Below are positions 1 to 8,354 of a DNA stretch of 64,000 nt, in pieces. The notes beneath the pieces were generated by a model that worked only from the letters and a program-made list of their open reading frames with translations, had not been told where the DNA came from and made no database searches. Position 1 is the first letter of the stretch, and each line of letters opens with the position of its first letter. A program made the position numbers and the translations under genes. This DNA is from Gluconobacter sp. Dm-62 (GTDB lineage Bacteria; Pseudomonadota; Alphaproteobacteria; Acetobacterales; Acetobacteraceae): positions 1 to 64,000 of the forward strand of contig NZ_JAERLY010000004.1 in the NCBI RefSeq assembly GCF_018256155.1, read 5' to 3'.

Positions 1-1184
1 GTGTCGGTCTGAGGGGGCGTTTCGGGCTCCGCCACGGCTTCGAAAAGCGGCAGGGAAGAGCGGGAATCGGCCTGCTCGCGTTCGAACTGGGTGAGGAGGC
101 GGCTGGCGCGGTTGACGACGGATTGGGGGATTCCCGCCAGTTTTGCGACATGCAGGCCCCAGCTCTTGCGGGCGGCACCGGGGCGGACCTCGTGTTGGAA
201 GATCACCTCGCCGCGCCACTCTTTCACGGCCATCGTGTAGGGGGCGAGGCGGGGGAGGAATTCGGTCAGGGCGCCGAGTTCATGGAAATGTGTTGCAAAG
301 ATTGTCCGCGAGCCGAGCTGGGTATGCAGGGCTTCGAGTGTGGCCCATGCGATGGACAAGCCGTCGAGGGTTGCGGTGCCACGGCCGATCTCGTCCACGA
401 CGACGAGAGATTTCGGACCGGCCTGATTGAGAATCGCCGCCGTCTCGGTCATTTCGACCATGAAGGTCGAGCGGCCCCGGGCAAGGTCGTCCGCGCCGCC
501 GACGCGGGAGAACAGGCGGTCCACGACGCCGATCTGGGCTTCCTTTGCGGGAACGGGGAGACCTGCCTGCGCAAGAATGACGGCGAGGGCGGTCTGGCGC
601 AGGAAGGTGGATTTGCCGGCCATGTTCGGGCCCGTGAGCAGCATGGCGCGGTGTTCGGGCGGCAGGGCGCAGTCATTGGGGATGAAACGGGCATCCGCAC
701 TTCCCGATTCGGCCAATGCGGCTTCGACGACCGGGTGTCGGCAGGCAACGAGACTGAACTCTGTGCCGTCCGTGACGGTGGGGCGGCACCATGAGCCGCC
801 TTCCGCGAGCAGGCCGCAGGAGCGCAGGACGTCGGCGAGGGCCAGGAACTCCGCGACCTCATCAAGGGCTGGAGTTTGCAGGATGCGGGCGCAGAGCTCG
901 GCGAAAATGCGGCGTTCGAGCGCGGAGGCCTTGTCGGCGGCTTCGAGGATGGCACGGTCCAGACCGGCCAGGTCTTCGGTGGAGAAGCGGGCGAGGCTGG
1001 CCGTACCCTGACGGAAGGACAGGTCGGGGTTGTCGCGCAGTTTCGTGCCGGCGGCGGACGGGACTTCGATGACGTAGCCGAGCTGCGCGTGGTGTTTGAT
1101 CTTGAGGTTTGAGATGCCGAATTTTTCGGACAGCTCGCCCTGCATCGCGGCGATGATGCGGCGGCTTTCGTCGCGCAGAAACAT
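1..1184 (-). CDS. mutS: DNA mismatch repair protein MutS, C-terminal part only
   Basis: The minus-strand frame encodes the MutS ATPase half and runs off the left edge without a stop. Visible are the end of the lever region (RDESRRIIAAMQ), the clamp segment (KIKHHAQLGYVIEVP), Walker A (TGPNMAGKST), the signature stretch ARGRSTFMVEMTETA, Walker B (LVVVDEIGRGT), ATHFHEL, and the helix-turn-helix tail (VAKLAGIPQSVVNRA). MutS recognises mismatches and recruits MutL. Homology stops abruptly at about 1185; the first roughly 450 residues expected for the family, which include the mismatch-binding domain, are absent. An in-frame ATG happens to lie at 1184, but the product would lack the Phe-x-Glu mismatch reader. 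The opposite strand enters glnD at the same point, so this is either a real deletion or an assembly join. Confidence 0.9.
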   Translation of the reverse strand, partial: MFLRDESRRIIAAMQGELSEKFGISNLKIKHHAQLGYVIEVPSAAGTKLRDNPDLSFRQGTASLARFSTEDLAGLDRAILEAADKASALERRIFAELCARILQTPALDEVAEFLALADVLRSCGLLAEGGSWCRPTVTDGTEFSLVACRHPVVEAALAESGSADARFIPNDCALPPEHRAMLLTGPNMAGKSTFLRQTALAVILAQAGLPVPAKEAQIGVVDRLFSRVGGADDLARGRSTFMVEMTETAAILNQAGPKSLVVVDEIGRGTATLDGLSIAWATLEALHTQLGSRTIFATHFHELGALTEFLPRLAPYTMAVKEWRGEVIFQHEVRPGAARKSWGLHVAKLAGIPQSVVNRASRLLTQFEREQADSRSSLPLFEAVAEPETPPQTD

Positions 1185-1187
1185 CAG

Positions 1188-3710
1188 TCTCCCGGCGAAC
1201 CGCTCTGCCTCTGCGCCACCGGCGGCTATGGCGCAGGTCTTCTCGCCCCCTTCAGCGATATCGACATCCTCTTCCTGATCCCAGGCGACCCGACCCCGGC
1301 CATGACCGCCCGGATCGAGTTCATCCTCTACGCCCTGTGGGATCTCGGCCTGCGCGTCGGCCACGCCACGCGCTCCATCGCCGACTGCGTCCGCGACGCC
1401 GATACCGACCTCACCATCCGCACCGCCCTCCTCGACCTGCGCTTCCTGCACGGCGAACGCAGTCTGGCCCGCGACCTGCGCTGCGCCCTCGGCGCCGATC
1501 TGCAGAACGACCGGCTGTGCGAATTCGTCATGGGCAAGATTGGCGAACGCGAACAGCGCCACCGCCGCTTCGGCGACAATCCCTACATGGTCGAGCCGAA
1601 CATCAAGGAAGGCCGCGGCGGCCTGCGGGACCTGCAAACCCTGAACTGGATGGGCCGCGCCGCCCTCGGCTGCGCTGTCTCGACACCGGACCGCAACGGC
1701 AAACCCGCCGAAGCCCCCCAGACGCCGTCCTTCGCGTCCTTCGGTCTTCTGACGGAACGTGAAGCACACCGCGCCCGCCGGTCATGGGACTTCCTGTGGA
1801 CCGTCCGCCTGCACCTGCACTACATCACCGGCCGCGCCGAAGAACGCCTGACCTTTGACGTCCAGCCCGTCATCGGTGGCCGCATGGGTTACGCCACCCA
1901 TGGCCGTCAACGTGGCGTCGAACGTTTCATGCGCCACTATTTCCTGACCGCCCGCGACGTCATGCGCCTCACCAGCGTCCTGCAACCCGTCGTGCTGATG
2001 CATCTTCAGGACCAGACCACGGGCGAGCCGCCCAAAGTCGTCCCCGGCCCCGAAGAGTTCCAGACCATCGCCGGCCGCATCTGCCCCATCGAACCCGTGA
2101 CGTTTGCGGCCCAGCCCCGCGAAATGTTCCGCCTGCTCGACTGCGGCCGCCGCCATGACCTGCCGCTACATCCCATCGCGATGCAGCAGATCATCCGCAA
2201 CGAACGCCACGCCGTCACCCTGCGAGACGATCCCGAAACCGCAAAAATTTTCCTGGACCTGCTCTGCGAGCCCAGCGCGGACGAAACCAAAGCCGTCCCG
2301 TTCTGGCTCCCGATCCTGAACGAAACCGGCCTCCTCGGCCGCCTCCTGCCGGACTGGTCCCGCGTCGTCGGACAGATGCAGTTCGACAGCTATCATATCT
2401 ATACGGTCGATGAGCACATCGTCGAAGCCGTTCGCATGATGGGCCAGATCGAAGCCGGACGCATGGCGGACGAGATCCCCCTGGCCTACACGCTGGCCAG
2501 CGATATCCGCTCCCGCCGCGCCCTCTACGTCGCCGTCCTGCTGCACGATATCGGCAAGGGACGCGGCGGCGACCATTCCGAAATCGGTGCTGACCTTGCG
2601 CTGACCATCTGCCCGCAGCTCGGCCTCGACCCCGAGGAAACCGACACCGTCTCCTGGCTGGTCCTGCACCATCTGCTGCTGTCCCAAACCGCCTTCACCC
2701 GCGACATCGACGACCCCCGCACGATCCTCGACCTCGCCGACACCATCCAGTCCCCCGAACGCCTGCGTCTCCTCCTTCTCCTGACCATCGCCGACATGCG
2801 CGCCGTCAGTCCGAAGGTCTGGAACGCCTGGAAAGCCACCCTGCTGCGCGAGCTTTTCTCCCGCGTCGCCGAGGTGCTGGAAGGCGGACTGGCCGCCACC
2901 GAACGCGACAGCCGCGTCAACCATGCCCGCGAACTCGCCCGGGACGGCCTCACCGGCACCCTCCCCGAAAGCAGCATCGACCGCTTTCTGGACCTCGGCT
3001 ACCCGAGCTACTGGCTCGGCTTCGACACCGACACCCAGATGCGCCACGCCCGCATGGTCCACGATTCGGACCGCTACCGCTCCCCCGTCACGGTAGAAGC
3101 CTTCCCCATCCCCGAACGCGGCGTCACCGAACTCACGGTCCTCTGCGCCGACCATCCGGGCCTGTTCTCCCAGATCGCCGGTGCCCTCGCCGTCGCAGGC
3201 GCCTCCATCGTGGATGCCCGCATCCACACACTGAGCGACGGCATGGCGCTCGACACCTTCTGGGTACAGGACGGCGAAGGCTGCTCCTTCGAGGAACCCC
3301 ACCAGCTTGGCCGCCTCAACCATCTCGTGGAGCAGGCACTTTCGGGCCGTCTCGACATCCGCAAAGGCATCGAGGACGCCAGCCATCACAGCACCTCACG
3401 CCGGATGCGCGCGATCCATGTCCCGCCCCGCGTCGTCATCGACAACACGGCCTCGGACCGTCACACCGTCATCGAGGTCAACGGCCGTGACCGCCCCGGC
3501 CTGCTGCATGACATCACATCCGCCCTCAGCAGCCAGTCCCTCCAGATCTCCTCGGCCCACATCACCACCTACGGTATGCGCGCCGTGGACGTGTTCTACG
3601 TCCGGGATCTGCTGGGCCTGAAAATCACCGATCCGGTCCGCCTCGCCCGCCTGCGCGAGACCCTGCTCGCCTCCCTGACGAGCCCCCCGGTCACTGCGCC
3701 CGTAAACTGA
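1188..3710 (+). CDS. glnD: PII uridylyltransferase/uridylyl-removing enzyme GlnD, lacking its N-terminus
   Basis: GlnD adds or removes UMP on PII proteins in response to glutamine and so controls nitrogen assimilation. In order, the frame shows the nucleotidyltransferase motif (GGYGAGLLAPFSDIDILFL, about 1220-1280), a GlnD helical region, an HD domain (YVAVLLHDIGKG with downstream HSEIG) and two C-terminal ACT domains (ELTVLCADHPGLF; VIEVNGRDRPGLL). The frame is open back to a stop at 1110, but recognisable GlnD begins only near 1190, about 100 residues into the usual protein. The first in-frame ATG is at 1302, already past the catalytic SDID motif, so initiation there would give a protein without the transferase site. 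The 3' end overlaps the convergent TPR gene by 20 bp. Confidence 0.88.
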   Translation, partial: SPGEPLCLCATGGYGAGLLAPFSDIDILFLIPGDPTPAMTARIEFILYALWDLGLRVGHATRSIADCVRDADTDLTIRTALLDLRFLHGERSLARDLRCALGADLQNDRLCEFVMGKIGEREQRHRRFGDNPYMVEPNIKEGRGGLRDLQTLNWMGRAALGCAVSTPDRNGKPAEAPQTPSFASFGLLTEREAHRARRSWDFLWTVRLHLHYITGRAEERLTFDVQPVIGGRMGYATHGRQRGVERFMRHYFLTARDVMRLTSVLQPVVLMHLQDQTTGEPPKVVPGPEEFQTIAGRICPIEPVTFAAQPREMFRLLDCGRRHDLPLHPIAMQQIIRNERHAVTLRDDPETAKIFLDLLCEPSADETKAVPFWLPILNETGLLGRLLPDWSRVVGQMQFDSYHIYTVDEHIVEAVRMMGQIEAGRMADEIPLAYTLASDIRSRRALYVAVLLHDIGKGRGGDHSEIGADLALTICPQLGLDPEETDTVSWLVLHHLLLSQTAFTRDIDDPRTILDLADTIQSPERLRLLLLLTIADMRAVSPKVWNAWKATLLRELFSRVAEVLEGGLAATERDSRVNHARELARDGLTGTLPESSIDRFLDLGYPSYWLGFDTDTQMRHARMVHDSDRYRSPVTVEAFPIPERGVTELTVLCADHPGLFSQIAGALAVAGASIVDARIHTLSDGMALDTFWVQDGEGCSFEEPHQLGRLNHLVEQALSGRLDIRKGIEDASHHSTSRRMRAIHVPPRVVIDNTASDRHTVIEVNGRDRPGLLHDITSALSSQSLQISSAHITTYGMRAVDVFYVRDLLGLKITDPVRLARLRETLLASLTSPPVTAPVN

Positions 3711-5370
3711 GCACAGATGCGACATCCCGCAGCACGGCCTCCCATCCCGCAGCAACCGCCGCACCGGAGGGCGGCCGGAACTGCCGGACGTTTTTGTACC
3801 AATCCACGTCCTTCCACCGCCAGTCGCCGCCTTCACGATTGAGCAGCCATAACGGCCGCCCCAATGCACCGGCCATATGCGCCACGAGCGTATCCACACT
3901 GATCACAAGCGCGCACCGGCCCACTTCCCGCGCCAGATCCACAGGCGTCTCAAGCGGAACCCGCTCCATCCAGTCTGGCGCCTCGCCCGGCTGAAGTGCG
4001 ACAAACCGCACACCGGACACCTGCCGCAAACCTTCCAGACAGCCAACCGGAACCGACCGCCTGCGATCGAACCGGTAAGACGGATTCCCCGACCAGCAGA
4101 CCCCGATCCGCCCGGGCTCAGGCGCTTCCGAAACAGCCAGATAAGGCTGCACGGGCGGCACATCGTCGATCCCCAGAACAGCAGGAAAACTCAGCAAACT
4201 GATTTCAGCCGCCACCACCCCGTCCGCTGGCAGAATCCGCGCCTGATCCAGCCCCGGCATCAGGCCCGCCAGCGCCGCCGCGCGAAACCGCAGCCGCAAT
4301 GGCCGCCGCATTGCCGCCTGCGTCAAGAAGCGCAGAAACTGCACCTCATCGCCCAGCCCCTGCTCGCCCACAACGGCCACAGGCTCTTCTCCCGCCGAGC
4401 CGTCCCATTGCGGAGCGCCCGAAGCCAGCCGCAAAAGCACCCGGCGGCTCTCAAAGTCTCGCCACCCTTCCGTAAAACGCCCCTGCCCCAGCAGAATGGT
4501 CGCCCGATTGAACCGGGCCCGTTCCGCTTCCTCCCCCGTTTCACCGACCAAAATTGCCCCAAAAAGTGCCTCAGCCTCCTCCAGCTGACCGACTTCCATC
4601 AGGGCAGTCCCCAGACTGTTGGCGATCCGCCCATCCGAAGGCCGGAGTTCCAGCGCCTGCCTTAATGTTTCACAAGCGGCCTGAAGATCGCCCAGCGCCA
4701 TTTCCACAAGCCCCAGGCTATTGAGCGTCTCCGCCGTTTGCGCACCCGCTTCACATGCGCGATGCAGGATTTTCTGCGCCTCCTCAAACGCATTGGAGGC
4801 AAAAAGCGCGGCACCTAGGTTTGCCAGCGCAGCCCCATCACCCGGCCTACGACGCACAACCTGTCGAAACTGCCCAACAGCCTGCCCGCCCAGCCCATCA
4901 TCGAGAAAAAGCGACCCAAGCCGCGTCCTCACATTACTGTCATCAGCCGAAAGATCTGCGGCTTTCCCTAGCGCCTCACGCGCCTCTCCCCGACGCCCCA
5001 GTGCCAGAAAAATGTCCGCCAGCGCGACATGCGCGCGCGGATCGCAAGGCTGCAATATCACGGATACATGCAACGCTGCCCGGGCGGCCTCCGCATGCCC
5101 CTGACTGAGTAACGCAAGCCCCAGCGTGATATGCATCCTGGCCTTCCGATCGGGCGAAATGGCGGCTTTCTGCAGCGCGCGCCCTACCAGCGCGATAGCC
5201 GTGGCGTCCTGCCCACTGGCCCGGGCCAGACACGCCATCCCATGCAGGGCATCAGGCTGCCCTGGCTCCGCAGCCAGAATGGAACGGAAGGCCGCCTCGG
5301 CCCCCGCAAGGTCCCCTGCATCGAAACTGGCAAAGGCAGCGTCGGTCGGATCTGTAGAAAACTGAGACAT
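3691..5370 (-). CDS. TPR-repeat protein with C-terminal glycosyltransferase-9-like domain
   Basis: About 559 residues. The N-terminal half is an array of tetratricopeptide repeats (recurrent A-x-F-D-A-G-D-L-A-G-A-E-A and L-G-x-A-L-x-x-x-G pattern, roughly residues 10-270). The C-terminal half resembles the heptosyltransferase/family 9 fold: VVGEQGLGDEVQFLRF, IGVCWSGNPSYRFDRRRS, and CALVISVDTLVAHMAGALG near the end. Such fusions are common in Acetobacteraceae; the substrate is unknown, with modification of protein or surface glycan a guess. The start is set at 5370 because GAAGAG lies 6 bases upstream; an ATG at 5373 and an in-frame upstream extension to 5436 are alternatives. The gene is convergent with glnD. 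Confidence 0.75.
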   Translation of the reverse strand: MSQFSTDPTDAAFASFDAGDLAGAEAAFRSILAAEPGQPDALHGMACLARASGQDATAIALVGRALQKAAISPDRKARMHITLGLALLSQGHAEAARAALHVSVILQPCDPRAHVALADIFLALGRRGEAREALGKAADLSADDSNVRTRLGSLFLDDGLGGQAVGQFRQVVRRRPGDGAALANLGAALFASNAFEEAQKILHRACEAGAQTAETLNSLGLVEMALGDLQAACETLRQALELRPSDGRIANSLGTALMEVGQLEEAEALFGAILVGETGEEAERARFNRATILLGQGRFTEGWRDFESRRVLLRLASGAPQWDGSAGEEPVAVVGEQGLGDEVQFLRFLTQAAMRRPLRLRFRAAALAGLMPGLDQARILPADGVVAAEISLLSFPAVLGIDDVPPVQPYLAVSEAPEPGRIGVCWSGNPSYRFDRRRSVPVGCLEGLRQVSGVRFVALQPGEAPDWMERVPLETPVDLAREVGRCALVISVDTLVAHMAGALGRPLWLLNREGGDWRWKDVDWYKNVRQFRPPSGAAVAAGWEAVLRDVASVLSLRAQ

Positions 5371-5488
5371 CATCAACTCTTCGTGCTCCAGAATTTCCAA
5401 ACAATCCAGCCGGACAGGTGTTAACGAAGTTTTCACAGTTTCTTGGCCAATATTGTAAATCCAAGACTGAGTCAGGGGTTTTTAGACG

Positions 5489-5839
5489 ATGTATCTTGAA
5501 CAACGAACCGGCCCTGTGCCGGGCCTGGTGTACGCAACGGTCCGGCAGGGAATGACAACGCGTACGTTCCCTATCGAAGTCCGTCGCACTGCTTCCGGCC
5601 ACTACATCTCACGCATGCCCGACAATCGATGGTCAATCGAGTGCCTGACCATTGAAGCAGCGCTCCTGATGCATGCTGCCGTCCTCTTCCCGGTCGAGCA
5701 TGAAATGGCCCCCTGGCTTTCAAATCCACGTCCTGCGCCTCTGGCCGTCGATCACATTCCTGGCCCGATCAAAAGTCCCATTGCCGACGGTCAGGAACCA
5801 CAGGTAACCACCCCGTCGAAGACCGAAGTGAACTCCTGA
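5489..5839 (+). CDS. Hypothetical protein, 116 aa
   Basis: A small open frame in the gap between the divergent TPR gene and the Yellow-like gene. The N-terminal two thirds has a globular composition (TFPIEVRRTASGHYISRMPD, then WSIECLTIEAALLMHAAVLFP); the last 35 residues are Pro/Ser-rich and probably disordered. There is no signal peptide or membrane segment. The upstream AGGGG is a modest ribosome site. I do not recognise a family. Support is its position, co-orientation with the next gene and normal codon use, not homology. Confidence 0.5.
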   Translation: MYLEQRTGPVPGLVYATVRQGMTTRTFPIEVRRTASGHYISRMPDNRWSIECLTIEAALLMHAAVLFPVEHEMAPWLSNPRPAPLAVDHIPGPIKSPIADGQEPQVTTPSKTEVNS

Positions 5840-5887
5840 CCCCACTTCGGCCTTGCCAAACAGATCTGGCGAGGCAATGTCAGAGGC

Positions 5888-6871
5888 ATGAAAACCCGTC
5901 TCCTGCATGTCGCCGCCGCTACCGGTCTGGCGGCACTGGCCTTCACGGCCACCCCCGCCAGAGCGGATCACCCCTGGCAGGACGCCCCCGTCCCAGCCTC
6001 CATCACAGCGGATGCAGCGCTCTCCGGCGTTCAGCCCAAAATCCTTCTCGCTGGCGAAAACGGCTCTTATTTTGCCCTGAATGCTTCTGGCCACCCGGTT
6101 CGGATTGACGCCAGCAACACAGCCGCTCCCTTATCCAGCTCCAGCGTCCCGTCCGAACCTCTTGTCGCCCTGACCCGCTCAGGCTCTGATCTCTGGGGCC
6201 TTACAGCCGGTGACGCGCCGACCCTTGTTCGCATGTCTGAGGACGGATCGGTTCAGGCCCGCATTTCCCTGAGCGGCGCCACCGTGACAGGCAGTAACCT
6301 GATCGCCCTTCAGGTTCATGATTCCCACGCCTATCTGGCGGATGAAGGCAAACCCGCCCTCGTCGTGGCAAACATCCAGACCGGCAAGGCCACCCGCTTC
6401 CTGCCTTCCGATCTGTCTCTGACGGGTCGTCACCCGCTCCTGCGCGACGGCCAACCTCGCATGGGGCCGGACGGACACCCCATGGCAGGCGGTAATGTGC
6501 GCTTTCTGATGCTGGACGCCAAAGGTCAGTGGCTGTTCTACCAGCCCGCATGCGGTCCCATGTCCCGCATTGACACCGCACTGCTGACGGACACGGATTT
6601 CACGGCCGTCGAACAGCTCGACGGCATTACCGAATGGCGGACCACGCCCAGTCTCGGCGGCGCAACCCTGACCCCGGACAATGTTTTCTACCTGTCCGAC
6701 ATTACCGTCGGCAGCGTCCTGAAATTCGGCAGTGACCGCATCCCCCTGCGCATCCTCAAGGACCCGCGCCTCTTCAATGCCGGCGCCCCCGCCGTCTCCG
6801 ACAGCCACCAGATGGCCGTTCTGGTCACGGAAGATGGCACAACACACATTCTTCGCATCGCCTTGCCCTGA
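5888..6871 (+). CDS. Periplasmic Yellow/major royal jelly protein-like beta-propeller
   Basis: 327 residues with a clear Sec signal peptide (MKTRLLHVAAATGLAALAF then ATPARA/D). The body matches the bacterial branch of the MRJP/Yellow family: HAYLADEGKPALVVANIQTG, FLMLDAKGQWLFYQPACG followed by MSRIDTALL, and VFYLSDITVGSVLKF. These are six-bladed propellers; some relatives are annotated as dopachrome-tautomerase-like or gluconolactonase-like, but no activity is assured. CAGAGG precedes the ATG. It ends 23 bp before thrC and may be co-transcribed with it. Confidence 0.72.
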   Translation: MKTRLLHVAAATGLAALAFTATPARADHPWQDAPVPASITADAALSGVQPKILLAGENGSYFALNASGHPVRIDASNTAAPLSSSSVPSEPLVALTRSGSDLWGLTAGDAPTLVRMSEDGSVQARISLSGATVTGSNLIALQVHDSHAYLADEGKPALVVANIQTGKATRFLPSDLSLTGRHPLLRDGQPRMGPDGHPMAGGNVRFLMLDAKGQWLFYQPACGPMSRIDTALLTDTDFTAVEQLDGITEWRTTPSLGGATLTPDNVFYLSDITVGSVLKFGSDRIPLRILKDPRLFNAGAPAVSDSHQMAVLVTEDGTTHILRIALP

Positions 6872-6894
6872 CAGGACGTGATATAAAATTCCCC

Positions 6895-8295
6895 ATGCGC
6901 TACCGATCTACACGCGGCGAGCTGACCGCCGACGCCCCGAACTTCTCTGACATCCTTCTCGCCGGCCTCGCGGGAGATGGCGGTCTCTACATGCCGGAGA
7001 GCTGGCCGAAGATCAGCCCGCAGACCCTGCGCGAGTGGCGCACGCTCTCCTATCCGGACCTCGCCGCCGAAGTCATCGCCCTCTTCACCGAAGGCGCGAT
7101 CGACGTCGAAACCCTGCGCGACATGACGCGTGACGCCTATGCGGATTTCGACCACGCCGCCGTGGTCCCGCTCGTCGAAGTCGAGCAGGATCTCTATTCC
7201 CTCGAACTGTTCCACGGCCCGACGCTCGCCTTCAAGGACATGGCGATGCAGATGCTCGGCCGCCTGTTCGATCACGTCCTGACCCAGCGCAACCGCCACG
7301 TCACGATCGTCGGCGCGACCTCCGGCGACACCGGCTCAGCCGCCATCGAGGCCTGCCGTGGCCGCGAACGCGTCTCCGTTGTCATCCTGCACCCCAAGGG
7401 CCGCACCTCGGACGTCCAGCGCCGCCAGATGACGACCGTTCAGGACGACAACATCCTCAACATCGCTGTCGAAGGCGATTTCGACACCTGTCAGGATCTG
7501 GTCAAGGCAATGTTCGCCGACCACGCTTTCCGTGACGAGGTCTCGCTCTCGGCCGTCAATTCGATCAACTGGGCCCGCATCGCCGCCCAGATCCCATATT
7601 ACGTCCGCGCCGCCCTTGCCCTCGGCGCGCCGGACCGCGAAGTCTCCTTCTCGGTCCCGACCGGCAATTTCGGCAACGTCCTCGCTGCCTGGGCTGCAAA
7701 GCAGATGGGCCTGCCCATCAAGAAGCTCTGCATCGGCTCCAACCGCAACGACATCCTCACGCGCTTCGTCATCGACAACGACATGAGCGTGCGCACGGTC
7801 GAGCCTAGCCTGTCGCCGTCGATGGACATCCAGGTCTCGTCCAATTTCGAACGCCTGCTGTTCGAACTGCTGGACCGCAACGCCACACGCTGCGCCGCCA
7901 TCATGCGCGAGTTCCGCGAAACCGGCCGCATGGCCGTCCCGCATGACGCCTGGACCCGCATGAAGGACGTCTTCGAGGGCATGACCCTCACCGACGAACA
8001 GACCAGCGAAGCCATGCGCCTGTTCTACAACGAGAGCCTCTATCTCGCGGACCCGCACAGCGCGATCGGCCTCGCCGTCGGCAGGCGTTTCCAGGAACCC
8101 GGCATCCCCATGGTCGCGGCCGCCACGGCCCACCCCGCCAAGTTCCCGGACGCCGTCATCGCCGCCACCGGCATCCACCCCAAACTCCCGCCGCACCTGT
8201 CCGACCTGTTCGAGCGCACCGAGCGCTATGAGTGCATGGACAGCCAGATTTCCGGCCTTCAGGACGCCGTCCGCGCCCATATCAAGCGCGGCTGA
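6895..8295 (+). CDS. thrC: Threonine synthase
   Basis: A 466-residue PLP enzyme converting O-phosphohomoserine to threonine in the cytoplasm. The N-terminus (MRYRSTRGE, then DGGLYMPESWP) is typical of the long proteobacterial class. The PLP lysine lies in FHGPTLAFKDMA (Lys114), followed by the phosphate-binding stretch GATSGDTGSAAIEA and the sheet segment SVPTGNFGNVLAAW. Length and motifs are complete. A strong hairpin follows the stop codon. Confidence 0.96.
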   Translation: MRYRSTRGELTADAPNFSDILLAGLAGDGGLYMPESWPKISPQTLREWRTLSYPDLAAEVIALFTEGAIDVETLRDMTRDAYADFDHAAVVPLVEVEQDLYSLELFHGPTLAFKDMAMQMLGRLFDHVLTQRNRHVTIVGATSGDTGSAAIEACRGRERVSVVILHPKGRTSDVQRRQMTTVQDDNILNIAVEGDFDTCQDLVKAMFADHAFRDEVSLSAVNSINWARIAAQIPYYVRAALALGAPDREVSFSVPTGNFGNVLAAWAAKQMGLPIKKLCIGSNRNDILTRFVIDNDMSVRTVEPSLSPSMDIQVSSNFERLLFELLDRNATRCAAIMREFRETGRMAVPHDAWTRMKDVFEGMTLTDEQTSEAMRLFYNESLYLADPHSAIGLAVGRRFQEPGIPMVAAATAHPAKFPDAVIAATGIHPKLPPHLSDLFERTERYECMDSQISGLQDAVRAHIKRG

Positions 8296-8305
8296 TCGTC
8301 CAACA

Positions 8306-8329
8306 CAGGCTCCCCAGCCGGGGAGCCTG
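8306..8329 (+). terminator. Strong hairpin after thrC without a T-tract
   Basis: CAGGCTCCCC and GGGGAGCCTG form a perfect 10-bp stem around AGCC, 10 bases after the thrC stop. No run of T follows, so it is either a weak or partial terminator or an mRNA-stabilising stem between thrC and the peptidase gene that starts 25 bases later. Confidence 0.5.
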
Positions 8330-8354
8330 CCTTCCTGCGACAATACGGAACCTC

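Noticed and set aside
123-1278. Several plus-strand open frames over the first 1.2 kb
   Set aside because: They are antisense to MutS, whose Walker A, Walker B and signature motifs read clearly on minus.
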